Positions 5,083 through 12,049 of a stretch of 12,049 bases of DNA are shown here, in pieces. Both the position numbers and the translations under genes were made by a program. How positions within the stretch are numbered: position 1 is the first letter of the stretch; the number at the start of each line of letters is the position of its first letter. The notes beneath the pieces were generated by a model that saw nothing but the letters and a program-made list of their open reading frames with translations, was not told the DNA's origin and ran no database searches. Origin of the DNA: Caldilineaceae bacterium (GTDB lineage Bacteria > Chloroflexota > Anaerolineae > Caldilineales > Caldilineaceae); the NCBI GenBank assembly GCA_015494005.1, contig WGCB01000428.1, positions 1 through 12,049 on the forward strand, read 5' to 3'.

Positions 5083-7781
5083 TCCTCTCCCTGGCCCTGG
5101 AAAACGTCAAGAGCTACACCGCCGCCCAGATCGACTTCACCCCTGGGACCAACGCCATTGTCGGCCAGAACGGCGCTGGCAAGAGCACCATCCTGGAGGC
5201 CATCGGCTTCGCCCTCTTCGATCACCTGCCCTACAACCAGAGCGAGTTCAAGCGGGAAGGGGCCAAGAGCGCCACGGTCACAGTGACCTTCGTCAGCAGC
5301 GTGGACGAGCGCCCCTACCAGGTGGTGCGCCGCTGGGGCAGCAGCAACCAGTACTACGCCTTCGACCCGGCCCTGGACGCCAAGCTCTGCCAGGGCAAGG
5401 CCGACGTGCTGGCCTTCCTCCGGGAGCACATGGGCGTGGACCCCAACACGGACCTGAGCAATCTCTTCGCCGACGCGGTGGGCGTGCCCCAGGGGACCCT
5501 CACCGCCGCCTTCCTCGAGACGCCGAACAAACGCAAGCCGATCTTTGATCCCCTGCTGCGGGTGGAGGAGTACAAGAAGGCCTTCGATCGATTGAACGAT
5601 TCCCTGCGGCTGATGCGCGAGCAGGCCCAGGAACTGGCCGTGGCCATCAGTCGGCTGGAGGGACGAGTGGAGCCCCTGCCGGAGCTGGAGGAGCGGCTGG
5701 AACGGCTGCAGGCCAGCATCGAGCAGGGCCAGGAGCAGCTGGCCCAGGTGACCGAGGGGCGCATCCGGCTCCAGGAGGAGGTCCAGGCCCTGGAAGCCCT
5801 GGAGCGGCAGCTGCGGGAGGCGGAGCGGGCCTGGGAGCAGGCCCAGAGCCAGGCCGCTTCCCTGGAGACCCAACTGGAGCAGGCCCGCAGACGCCTGGCC
5901 GAGGCCGAGGAAGCCCAGGGGCTCCTGGAGCAGCACCGGGCCGGCTACCAGGCCTACCAGGAGGCCCAGGCCCGGAAGCAGGCCCTGGATGCCCAGCTGC
6001 GGGAGCGGCAGGAGCTGCGGGAACGCCGGGCCCAGCTGGACAAGGAGCTCAGCCTGGTCCAGGCCAAGATCCAGGGCCTGGAGGAGGAGCTGGCGGCCAT
6101 CCAACAAGCGGAAGAGGAGCAGGAGCGGCTGGCCCCCCTGGTGGCCCGTCAACAGGAGCTGGAGGAGCAGCTGGCCCAGGTGCGGCAGCAGGCCGTGCGC
6201 CTGGAGTCGGTGGAACAGCGCGTGGCCCAGCTCCAGGCAGAGGAGGCCCGCTGGCAGGCTCGCCTGGCCGAACTGGAGCAGGCCCTGGCCCAGGCCCAGG
6301 AGCTGGAGGGGCAGTTGGCCCAGGCCCGGGAGGAGGCGGTGGCCCAGCAGGCTGCCCTGGACCGGATCCAAGATCGCCTGGCCCGGTTGGCCGCGGAGGC
6401 CGAGGCCCTGGAGGAGCAGAACCGGGCCCTGGAGGCGGTGGAGCAGGCCGTCTGCCCGGTCTGCGAGCAGCCCCTGACGCCGGAGCACCGGGCCGAGCTC
6501 CTGGCCCGCAATCGAGATCGCCTGGCCCAGCTGGCCCAGGAGCGGCAGGCCCTGGAGGCGGAGCTGACCGCCGCTCGCACCGGGCGACGCCAGGCCGAGG
6601 AGCGCATCCAGGAGCTGGAACGTCAGCTGCGGCGCCTGCCCCGGCCGGAGGAGAAAGTCAAGGCCCAGCAGGAGCTGGCCCATATCCAGGCTCGGCGGAA
6701 GGAGGCGGAAGAGGAACGCCAGGCCCTGGCCCAGGAGGCGGCCCGCCTGGCAGAGCTGGAGCAGGCCCTGTCCGAGCTGGGCAACCCCCGTCAGCAGCAG
6801 GAGCTGGCCGCCCGTCAGGCCCAGCGCCGCCCTCAGGTGGAGGCAGCGCTACGCGAGGCCCAGGCCCAGGTGAGCGAGGACCAGGCTGCCCTGGCTCTGC
6901 TGGAGGAGGCCCTGGCCCGTTTCGCGGCCCTGGACCAGGAGCTGGCCCAGGTGGAGGCGGCCCTGGCCGAGCACCAGGCGGCCTACCAAGCCTTCATCCG
7001 CAACCAGAGCCTGGCCGAGACCCGGGACGAACGCCAGGCTGAGGTGACTCGCCTGCAGGAGGAGCTGTCCCAGGCCCAGGAGCTGCTGGCCCAGCGGGCC
7101 CAGGCGAAGGCAGAGCTCACCCAGCGGTTCGATGCCCAGGCCCTGACCGAACGTCGAGCCCAGCTTCAGGAGCAACAGAGACAGGAGGGCAGTCTGCGGG
7201 GGCGATTGGAGGCAGAGCAGCTGGAGGCCCAGGAGGTCCAGGCCCGGATCCAGACCATCCAAGGCTGGCAGGCAGAGCTGGAGACGATCCGGGCCCAGCG
7301 CCAGGAGCTGGAGGAGCAGATGAAACTTTTCCAGGGGCTGCGGGAGATCCTCAAGAACGCCGGGCCCGATGTCACCCGGGCCCTGGTCCAGCAGATCAGC
7401 CACAGCGCGGCCCAGCTCTTCAGCGAGATCATGATGGACTACACCCGGCACCTGCGCTGGCAGCACAAGGACTACGGCATCGTCCTGGAGGTGGAGGGGC
7501 GGGAGCGGCAGTTCAGCCAGCTCTCCGGCGGGGAGCAGATGAGCGCGGCCCTGGCCGTGCGCCTGGCCCTGCTCCGGGAGATCAGCGCCGTCTCCGTGGC
7601 CTTCTTCGATGAGCCCACCACCAACCTGGACGAAAGCCGCCGGGAGGCCCTGGCCCAGCAGATCCTGAGCATCCAGGGCTTCCAGCAGCTCTTCGTCATC
7701 AGCCACGACGACACCTTCGAGCAAGCCACGGACAATCTGATCCGGGTGGAGAAGGTCAACGGGGTAAGCATCGTGGAGTAG
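5076..7781 (+). CDS. sbcC: SbcC/Rad50-type SMC ATPase
   Basis: SbcC is the ATPase partner of SbcD: it bridges DNA ends and controls the nuclease. The 901 residues have the Rad50 layout. The N-terminal ATPase lobe has Walker A G30-QNGAGKST38. Two long coiled-coil arms, rich in Gln, Glu, Ala and Leu, run from about 175 to 455 and about 470 to 755. They flank the zinc hook C460-P-V-C463 at the middle. The C-terminal lobe has the signature LSGGEQ (816-821), Walker B with D845-E846, the D-loop NLDE and the switch histidine H877 (ISHDD). The hook is almost exactly central, so the arms are balanced. The protein is shorter than the 1048 residues of E. coli SbcC, that is, shorter arms. The ATG at 5076 is the only in-frame start that fits, despite the missing ribosome site. 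Expected to be cotranscribed with sbcD. Confidence 0.96.
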   Translation: MLILSLALENVKSYTAAQIDFTPGTNAIVGQNGAGKSTILEAIGFALFDHLPYNQSEFKREGAKSATVTVTFVSSVDERPYQVVRRWGSSNQYYAFDPALDAKLCQGKADVLAFLREHMGVDPNTDLSNLFADAVGVPQGTLTAAFLETPNKRKPIFDPLLRVEEYKKAFDRLNDSLRLMREQAQELAVAISRLEGRVEPLPELEERLERLQASIEQGQEQLAQVTEGRIRLQEEVQALEALERQLREAERAWEQAQSQAASLETQLEQARRRLAEAEEAQGLLEQHRAGYQAYQEAQARKQALDAQLRERQELRERRAQLDKELSLVQAKIQGLEEELAAIQQAEEEQERLAPLVARQQELEEQLAQVRQQAVRLESVEQRVAQLQAEEARWQARLAELEQALAQAQELEGQLAQAREEAVAQQAALDRIQDRLARLAAEAEALEEQNRALEAVEQAVCPVCEQPLTPEHRAELLARNRDRLAQLAQERQALEAELTAARTGRRQAEERIQELERQLRRLPRPEEKVKAQQELAHIQARRKEAEEERQALAQEAARLAELEQALSELGNPRQQQELAARQAQRRPQVEAALREAQAQVSEDQAALALLEEALARFAALDQELAQVEAALAEHQAAYQAFIRNQSLAETRDERQAEVTRLQEELSQAQELLAQRAQAKAELTQRFDAQALTERRAQLQEQQRQEGSLRGRLEAEQLEAQEVQARIQTIQGWQAELETIRAQRQELEEQMKLFQGLREILKNAGPDVTRALVQQISHSAAQLFSEIMMDYTRHLRWQHKDYGIVLEVEGRERQFSQLSGGEQMSAALAVRLALLREISAVSVAFFDEPTTNLDESRREALAQQILSIQGFQQLFVISHDDTFEQATDNLIRVEKVNGVSIVE

Positions 7782-7870
7782 AGAAGGCAATCGAATGATT
7801 GGTTGATTGGGGGCGAGAAACCTGTTTCCCCGATCGCCCAATCCCTAGTCACCGATCGCTCCTTCCAATA
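7782..7870. repeat. convergent gap with GATTGG/CCAATC heptamer repeats (copy B), possible bidirectional terminator
   Basis: Between the stop of sbcC and the stop of the glycosyltransferase lie GATTGG units (7797-7802 and 7805-7810), then CCCGATC (7829-7835), CCCAATC (7837-7843), CCTAGTC (7844-7850) and ACCGATC (7851-7857); a TCCAATA (7864-7870) already lies in the glycosyltransferase 3' end. GATTGGG (7805-7811) pairs exactly with CCCAATC (7837-7843), and CGA (7814-7816) with TCG (7834-7836) across a two-base bulge. This gives a 10-pair hairpin with a 17-base inner loop that holds a smaller GAAA-CCTG-TTTC hairpin. No T-run follows on either strand. A role in ending both converging transcripts is an inference. 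Confidence 0.5.
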
Positions 7871-9059
7871 GATCCGCGGCCCTGGGCACACCCCCCAGCC
7901 GGGCAAATTCTTCCTGCAGCTCCCTGGCCCGGCGCCGCACCTCCGAATCCTCAGCCACAAAATCCATCAACAGCTCGGCCAGCCCCTGGACAGTGACCTG
8001 CCGGGGCGGCACGTGCGCGCCCACCCCACTGCGGACCACCCCCGCGGCCTGGCGGCCCTGGTCTGCGGCGTGGGGCACCACGATCTGCGGCACGCCGTAG
8101 GTGACCAGGGCGTGGGTCGTCCCCGCGCCGCCGTGGTGGATCGCCGCCTGGACTCGGGGCAACACCTGGGCGAAGTCCACCCACTCCCGCACCAGGGCCA
8201 GGCCAGGCAGCCGAGGGCGCAGCCGCTCCAGGAAGGCCAGGTCCGCGGTGCCCAGGGCCAGGATGGGCACCCCCCCGGCCTGGACCACGGCATGGGCCGC
8301 GGCGATGAAGAAGTTGGGGTCGTTCGTGAAGGTGGTGCCCAGGGTCACGAAGACCTTGGGCCGGTCCGGAGGGAGGGCCGCCAGCCAGGTGGGCTCCGGG
8401 GCCACGGGGCCGGGCAGGCCGCCCACGTGCTGGTTCTGGGGCAGAAGATCCAGGCCGGCGAACCAGCGAGGGCTCCAGTAGGTGATGTGGAGGTGAGGGG
8501 AGAGGAGGGCCGGAGGGCCGTCGGTGATCCAGTTGACCCCCTGGGCGCCGAAGCGCTCCAGCAGGCGGGACAGCCGGTCCTGGGCCATCTGCACGATGTA
8601 GCGGGCGCTGGAGGAGACCCGGGTGGGCAGGGCTGGCCAGCCCGCCACCACCAGGGGCACGTCCAGAAGCTCGCCGGCCAGGCCCGCGGCGGCGATGAAC
8701 ATCTCGCTCACCAGCAGATCCGGCTGGAACTCTCGCCCCAGCTGGAGCAGGGCCTCTGTGGCCCGCTCCACCCGATCCTCGCCCAGCCACTGGTCCAGGG
8801 AGCGGACCATGCGCAGGCGCTGGAAGGTGGCCTGGTCCGCGCCGGGATCCACCTGCAGGGGCGGAGGTGGGGGCCAACGCCAGCCCGTCTCCTCCAGGGG
8901 ATGGAAGGGGACGTCCAGCCGCTCCAGGATGGGCTGGACGGCCTGGCCCGAGGCCCAGAGCACGTCATGGCCCCGGCGGTGCAGCTCCGCTGCCGTGGCC
9001 GCGTAGCCGCCCCAGTCCAGGTGACCGGGCAGGGGGGCCGAGACGAAAAGCACGCGCAT
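7845..9059 (-). CDS. GT1/MGT-type glycosyltransferase (UDP-sugar dependent fold)
   Basis: A 404-residue GT-B fold enzyme of the macrolide-glycosyltransferase / UGT kind, which puts a sugar from a nucleotide donor onto a lipid or small molecule. The N-terminal acceptor domain has the family start VLFVSAPLPGH with H13 at the catalytic-base position. The C-terminal donor domain has FVTLGTTF (237-244), EWVDFAQVLPRVQAAIHHGGAGTT (W293; HHGGAGTT at 308-315) and the P329-HAADQ334 block with the D-Q pair that holds the donor sugar. A proline run sits at 63-67. No signal peptide or membrane segment is seen, so it should be cytoplasmic or membrane-peripheral. The start is ATG at 9059 because GAGGTG (9067-9072 on the reverse strand) lies seven bases upstream; a GTG at 9068 overlaps that site. 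It lies 30 bases behind the heme-propeller lipoprotein gene, probably one transcript. The acceptor is unknown. Confidence 0.88.
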   Translation of the reverse strand: MRVLFVSAPLPGHLDWGGYAATAAELHRRGHDVLWASGQAVQPILERLDVPFHPLEETGWRWPPPPPLQVDPGADQATFQRLRMVRSLDQWLGEDRVERATEALLQLGREFQPDLLVSEMFIAAAGLAGELLDVPLVVAGWPALPTRVSSSARYIVQMAQDRLSRLLERFGAQGVNWITDGPPALLSPHLHITYWSPRWFAGLDLLPQNQHVGGLPGPVAPEPTWLAALPPDRPKVFVTLGTTFTNDPNFFIAAAHAVVQAGGVPILALGTADLAFLERLRPRLPGLALVREWVDFAQVLPRVQAAIHHGGAGTTHALVTYGVPQIVVPHAADQGRQAAGVVRSGVGAHVPPRQVTVQGLAELLMDFVAEDSEVRRRARELQEEFARLGGVPRAADLLEGAIGD

Positions 9060-9066
9060 GGGTAGC

Positions 9067-9072
9067 ACCTCA
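9067..9072 (-). promoter_or_regulatory. ribosome binding site of the glycosyltransferase
   Basis: On the reverse strand GAGGTG is followed by seven bases and then the ATG at 9059. This choice trims three residues off the longest possible reading, which would begin at the GTG inside this site. Confidence 0.7.
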
Positions 9073-9089
9073 GGAAAAATTCGAGAGAC

Positions 9090-11201
9090 TCAGTTGCAGC
9101 CCGGAGCCAGGCGGTAGACGCCGCCGTCGCCGGTGCCGATCCAGATGGCCCCGTCCGGCGCGGTGGTCACCGCCTGGATGGGCCAGGCCAGGAGGATGCG
9201 CTCGGCCACCAGCCGCCCGCCCGCGTTGGCCATGCGGTAGAGGCCCGGGTTGCGGCCGTACTGGGCGAAGAAGACCGTGCCGTAGGCCCAGGTGATGCCC
9301 GTGGGCGCCGCGGTGTTGACCAGCTCCAGCACAGGGGGCGTGTACCACTCCTTCACCACGCCACTGAGCACCAGAGGGAAGCCGTAGAAGGGGGTGGCGT
9401 TCTCGTCCCCGGCCCGGGCGGCGGGAGAGAGGGTGCGGGGGTCGAAGAGGTCCACCTCGTCCCCGGCCCCGTACTCGCCGGGCACGTTGGTGGCCCCGTT
9501 GTCCGTGATCCAGAGGCGGCCGAAGGGATCGCTGGTGAGGCCGTAGGGGTTGCGGAAGCCCCGGGCCGCGGTCTGGAAGGCCCCGATGTTCCGCTCGCTC
9601 AGCAGCCGGTCCAAGGAGGCTCGGACCAGGCGCGCGCCGTAGGGATTGCCACCGGCTGCCATGTTGACGGCCTGGGTCTCCTCCGGCGGGTCCGTGGTGC
9701 CTGGGTTGATGAGGCCGTCGGAGTAGCCGTCCCGCACCCCACCCACGGAGACGTAGACCCAGCCGTCCACCACGGAGATGCCGTTGTTGGCGTGGAAGAG
9801 CCGCCCGTTCACCGGGAAGCCCGCGGCCAGACGCTCGTAGCCCCCGCCGTCCACGATGCGGCCCACCTCCCCGGCCCGGCTCACGTAGAGCGCGCCGTTG
9901 GCGTAGTCCAGGCCAGTCACCCGGCTGGATTCCTGGAGGATGGTGTAGAAGCTGTCGCCGCTGACGCTCTGGTAGACGCCGATGGACCGGCTGGGATGGA
10001 AGGCGTCGAACATGATGTTGGGGTCGATGTCCCCCACCGAGGGGGAGTCCAGGCCCAGGAAGAGGCGGCCGTCCGGGGCGAAGGCCATACTGGTGATGCC
10101 GAAATCCCCTTCCAGGCGTTGGAGGCGCTGCTCGATGCAGAAGCCGCCCTGGGGGATCAGCCAGGGGTCCGCGTCCGAGGGGGCGGGCAGGCCCAAGGGC
10201 GCGACCTGGATGCCCACTCGGCCCGGGCTGATGGCCGGGCGAACCGGCGCCGCCGCCAGGGCCGCGCTCCCTGTCTGGCCGCCACCCGTTTCACTGGCCT
10301 GCCCCTCCCCGCCCGAGGGCGCGGCGGCTTGGAACTCGGGCGCCGGCAGGAGCTGGGCGATCTGCTCCTCCGTGGGGGGCAAGCCACAGCTGGCCAGACG
10401 AACCAGCTCCCCGTTGACGAAGGACTGGCTCGCTTCCTGGGCCGGGCACTGGTTCTCCACCAGGTTGAAGGTGTCCGGATGGAGCTGGAACCAGAGCTCC
10501 TCCGCCGGGGGCAGGGAGGGCCTGGATTCCGGCGCGCCAGCCTGGATCCAGGCCCGCACCTTCTCCTTCTCCACGGCATCCAACTCCCCCACCAGGGGCA
10601 TGATGTTGTCCCGGATCTGCCGCCAGAGCAGGGAATTCTCCGGGTCGCCCGGCACGATCACCGGGCCGTTCTCGCTCCCCTCCATGAGGGCCTCGTACTC
10701 GGTGACCTTCAGCCCCAGGTTCTGGACCGTCTCCCCGTGACAGGAGTTGCAGGCGGACTGGAAGATGGGCTGGATGTCCTCCTGGTAGCCTATCAGCGGG
10801 GGCAGCTGGTCCTGGTCCAGGGGGTTGGCGGTGACCCGGAGCTGGCCATCCTGGCTGAAGATGGCCTGGATGCGCACGGGGCTGCGGGCGGGGGCCCGTC
10901 CGATGCGGCAGGCCTCCAGATCCGGGCCCTGGCGCACCTTGGCGGTGCTGGCCATCACGCCGTAGACGGGCTGGCCCTCCGCCAGGCAGAGGAGGGCCTC
11001 CTCCAGGTTGTCCACGGGGCCGGGCTCACCGGTGCCGCCCAGGACGTCCGGTCCGCTGCTGGGGGGCGTGGGACCGGCCACCGGGGTCACGACGCCGACA
11101 AAAGGGCTGGTCGAGGCACAGGCGGAGAAGAGGACGACGAAAAGGGACAGGAACAGGGCCAGGGGGAAGGGGCGAACACGAAAAGATGAGGGCTGTGTCA
11201 T
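9090..11201 (-). CDS. lipoprotein with cytochrome c domain and sorbosone/glucose-dehydrogenase-like beta-propeller
   Basis: A 703-residue exported, multidomain protein. Residues 1-28 are a signal peptide with a run of Leu/Phe/Val and a lipobox-like LFSAC ending in C28, followed by a Pro/Ser/Gly linker. Residues about 77-125 (KVRQGPDLEACRIG) resemble a bacterial SH3-like domain, weakly. Residues about 138-225 are a single-heme cytochrome c domain: C151-NS-C154-H155, with M201 in NIMPLVGEL as likely second heme ligand and the ending VRAWIQAGAP. A Gly/Ala/Pro-rich linker (about 285-345) leads to a propeller (about 355-703) of the soluble glucose / sorbosone dehydrogenase type: MAFAPDGRLFLGL, H470-ANNGISVVDGWVYVSVG, RGFRNPYGLTSDPFGRLWITDNG and APDGAIWIGTGDGG. 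The fold suggests a PQQ-dependent sugar or alcohol oxidoreductase passing electrons to the heme; activity and cofactor are inferred. Cysteines 72, 98, 252, 272, 355 and 702 could form disulfides outside the cell. A weak AAAGGT site lies six bases before the ATG. Confidence 0.85.
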   Translation of the reverse strand: MTQPSSFRVRPFPLALFLSLFVVLFSACASTSPFVGVVTPVAGPTPPSSGPDVLGGTGEPGPVDNLEEALLCLAEGQPVYGVMASTAKVRQGPDLEACRIGRAPARSPVRIQAIFSQDGQLRVTANPLDQDQLPPLIGYQEDIQPIFQSACNSCHGETVQNLGLKVTEYEALMEGSENGPVIVPGDPENSLLWRQIRDNIMPLVGELDAVEKEKVRAWIQAGAPESRPSLPPAEELWFQLHPDTFNLVENQCPAQEASQSFVNGELVRLASCGLPPTEEQIAQLLPAPEFQAAAPSGGEGQASETGGGQTGSAALAAAPVRPAISPGRVGIQVAPLGLPAPSDADPWLIPQGGFCIEQRLQRLEGDFGITSMAFAPDGRLFLGLDSPSVGDIDPNIMFDAFHPSRSIGVYQSVSGDSFYTILQESSRVTGLDYANGALYVSRAGEVGRIVDGGGYERLAAGFPVNGRLFHANNGISVVDGWVYVSVGGVRDGYSDGLINPGTTDPPEETQAVNMAAGGNPYGARLVRASLDRLLSERNIGAFQTAARGFRNPYGLTSDPFGRLWITDNGATNVPGEYGAGDEVDLFDPRTLSPAARAGDENATPFYGFPLVLSGVVKEWYTPPVLELVNTAAPTGITWAYGTVFFAQYGRNPGLYRMANAGGRLVAERILLAWPIQAVTTAPDGAIWIGTGDGGVYRLAPGCN

Positions 11202-11346
11202 GCTGCGACCTTTGAAGGCAGTGATTGGGACGGGGGAGATCCAGGATTGGAGATTGAAGATTGGGCAAGTGGCGATTGGGTCAGGGGAAAAGTTCTGTCA
11301 GCCGGTCATCCCGGTTATCCCTTCAGCCCCTCGCCCTGTCGCCGTT
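11202..11346. repeat. AT-richer gap with tandem GATTGGN heptamers (copy C)
   Basis: The gap between ribF and the lipoprotein gene holds three heptamers in exact tandem, GATTGGA (11245-11251), GATTGAA (11252-11258) and GATTGGG (11259-11265), then an 8-base break and a fourth unit GATTGGG (11274-11280); a further GATTGGG sits at 11223-11229. The 7-plus-8 spacing (15 bases between the last units) is the same as between two units of copy A. The rest of the gap shows no strong terminator for ribF. No clear promoter for the lipoprotein gene is visible either. Confidence 0.6.
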
Positions 11347-12049
11347 TTACTCTGCCGAGTCCTCTGGCGTCCCGGCGGCCTGGGCGGCCAGGATCGACCG
11401 GGCCTGGCGGATGTCCTCCTGGATCTGGGCCACCAGAGCCGCCAGATCCGGGAAGCGCTGCTCGCCCCGCAGGCGCGCCAGGAACTCCACCGTGACCACT
11501 CGACCGTAGAGATCCCCCGACTCCCCGGGCGGCGGGAAGTCCAGCAGGTGGGTCTCCACCACACGACGCCGGCCGTCCACCGTGGGGCGCACGCCGATGT
11601 TGGTCACGCTGGGGAAAACAGGGGACGCCTCGGGCTTGCCCAGCCAGGTGCGGGTGGCGTAGACCCCGTCCCCGGGGAGCAGGCGCTGGGGCGGGATGGG
11701 CTCCAGATTGGCCGTGGGCACGCCGATCGCACGGCCCCGGCGGTCTCCCGCCACCACCCGGCCCGGCACCCGGTAGTGGCGGCCCAGCATGCGGGTGGCG
11801 CTGGTCACGTCCCCCTGGCGGAGCAGCTGCCGGATGTGGAAGCTGCGCACTTCGTGGGGCTGGCCGTCCTCCCCGGTCACGGTGACCGGCTGCACCACAG
11901 TCACCCGGAAGCCCATCTCCTGGCCCAGGGCTCGCAGCACGTCCAGGGTTCCAGAACGCCCCTTGCCCAGGGCGAAGTCCGGTCCCGTCACCAGGCCCGC
12001 CAGTCCCAGATGACGCTTCAACAGCCCGACGAACTCCCGGGCCTCCAGC
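11347..12049 (-). CDS. ribF: bifunctional riboflavin kinase / FAD synthetase RibF, 5' end off the window
   Basis: RibF phosphorylates riboflavin to FMN and adenylates FMN to FAD. The frame stays open to the right edge: the residues upstream of a TTG at 12021 read [19 protein letters not shown], which is normal RibF sequence, so the gene starts outside the window and the TTG is not the start. What is visible is the end of the FAD synthetase domain, [13 protein letters not shown] (the conserved GPDF-x-x-G-x-x-R-x-G block), then the kinase domain with [15 protein letters not shown], the GDGVYAT strand, [11 protein letters not shown], the catalytic-region VETHLLDF and [20 protein letters not shown]. 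Stop is TAA at 11347-11349. The C-terminal tail is Ala-rich. In many genomes ribF lies next to truB, rbfA or rpsO, none of which is visible here. Confidence 0.95.
   Translation of the reverse strand, partial: LEAREFVGLLKRHLGLAGLVTGPDFALGKGRSGTLDVLRALGQEMGFRVTVVQPVTVTGEDGQPHEVRSFHIRQLLRQGDVTSATRMLGRHYRVPGRVVAGDRRGRAIGVPTANLEPIPPQRLLPGDGVYATRTWLGKPEASPVFPSVTNIGVRPTVDGRRRVVETHLLDFPPPGESGDLYGRVVTVEFLARLRGEQRFPDLAALVAQIQEDIRQARSILAAQAAGTPEDSAE

Noticed and set aside
4950..6683. 577-codon minus-strand frame rich in Leu, Gly and Gln opposite sbcC
   Set aside because: It mirrors the repetitive CAG/GAG/CTG codons of the coiled coil. No start signal or domain supports it.
5620..7330. Apparent DNA repeats such as GCCCAGGAGCTGG scattered through sbcC
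   Set aside because: They result from the Ala/Gln/Glu/Leu heptads of the coiled coil combined with strong codon bias, not from a separate repeat element.
9792..11189. 465-codon plus-strand frame opposite the heme-propeller lipoprotein
   Set aside because: Shadow of a gene with a signal peptide, heme motif and propeller; its own product has no recognisable motif.

Overview
The window is a GC-rich chromosomal segment of a bacterium with strong Shine-Dalgarno sites and mixed ATG/GTG starts. The gene content fits a high-GC, probably thermophile-related lineage such as Chloroflexota: an HrcA/CIRCE heat-shock locus, a tandem-GNAT protein, Mre11/Rad50-type SbcD and SbcC, and a heme-containing lipoprotein. 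The phylum is an inference from general impression; no rRNA or other decisive marker is present. All eight genes look intact except the last, which runs off the right edge.

Left part (about 1-3720, plus strand): a sigma70-type promoter whose start point coincides with a near-perfect CIRCE operator drives hrcA and then grpE. The usual partners dnaK and dnaJ do not follow. Instead comes a protein with an N-terminal GNAT acetyltransferase domain and a second, degenerate GNAT-like half, then a small four-helix membrane protein of the YvlD/phage-holin-4 family.

Middle (3719-7781, plus strand): sbcD (Mre11-like nuclease) and sbcC (Rad50-like SMC ATPase with a central CPVC zinc hook) form a two-gene DNA double-strand-break processing operon. 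sbcC has no visible Shine-Dalgarno, and a 15-codon mini-ORF bridges the sbcD stop and the sbcC start.

Right part (7845-12049, minus strand): read right to left, a 5'-truncated ribF (FMN/FAD synthesis), then a lipoprotein that joins an SH3-like segment, a single-heme cytochrome c domain and a sorbosone/glucose-dehydrogenase-like beta-propeller, then a GT1/MGT-type glycosyltransferase 30 bases downstream, probably in the same transcript. The glycosyltransferase converges on sbcC.

Three of the gene gaps (3579-3718, 7782-7870 and 11202-11346) are AT-richer than the genes and carry a degenerate heptamer of the form NCCAATC / GATTGGN, in two cases as an inverted arrangement of GATTGG-side and CCAATC-side units. 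This repeat family is the main structure the genes do not explain. The other point of real interest is the heme-propeller lipoprotein with its linked glycosyltransferase.
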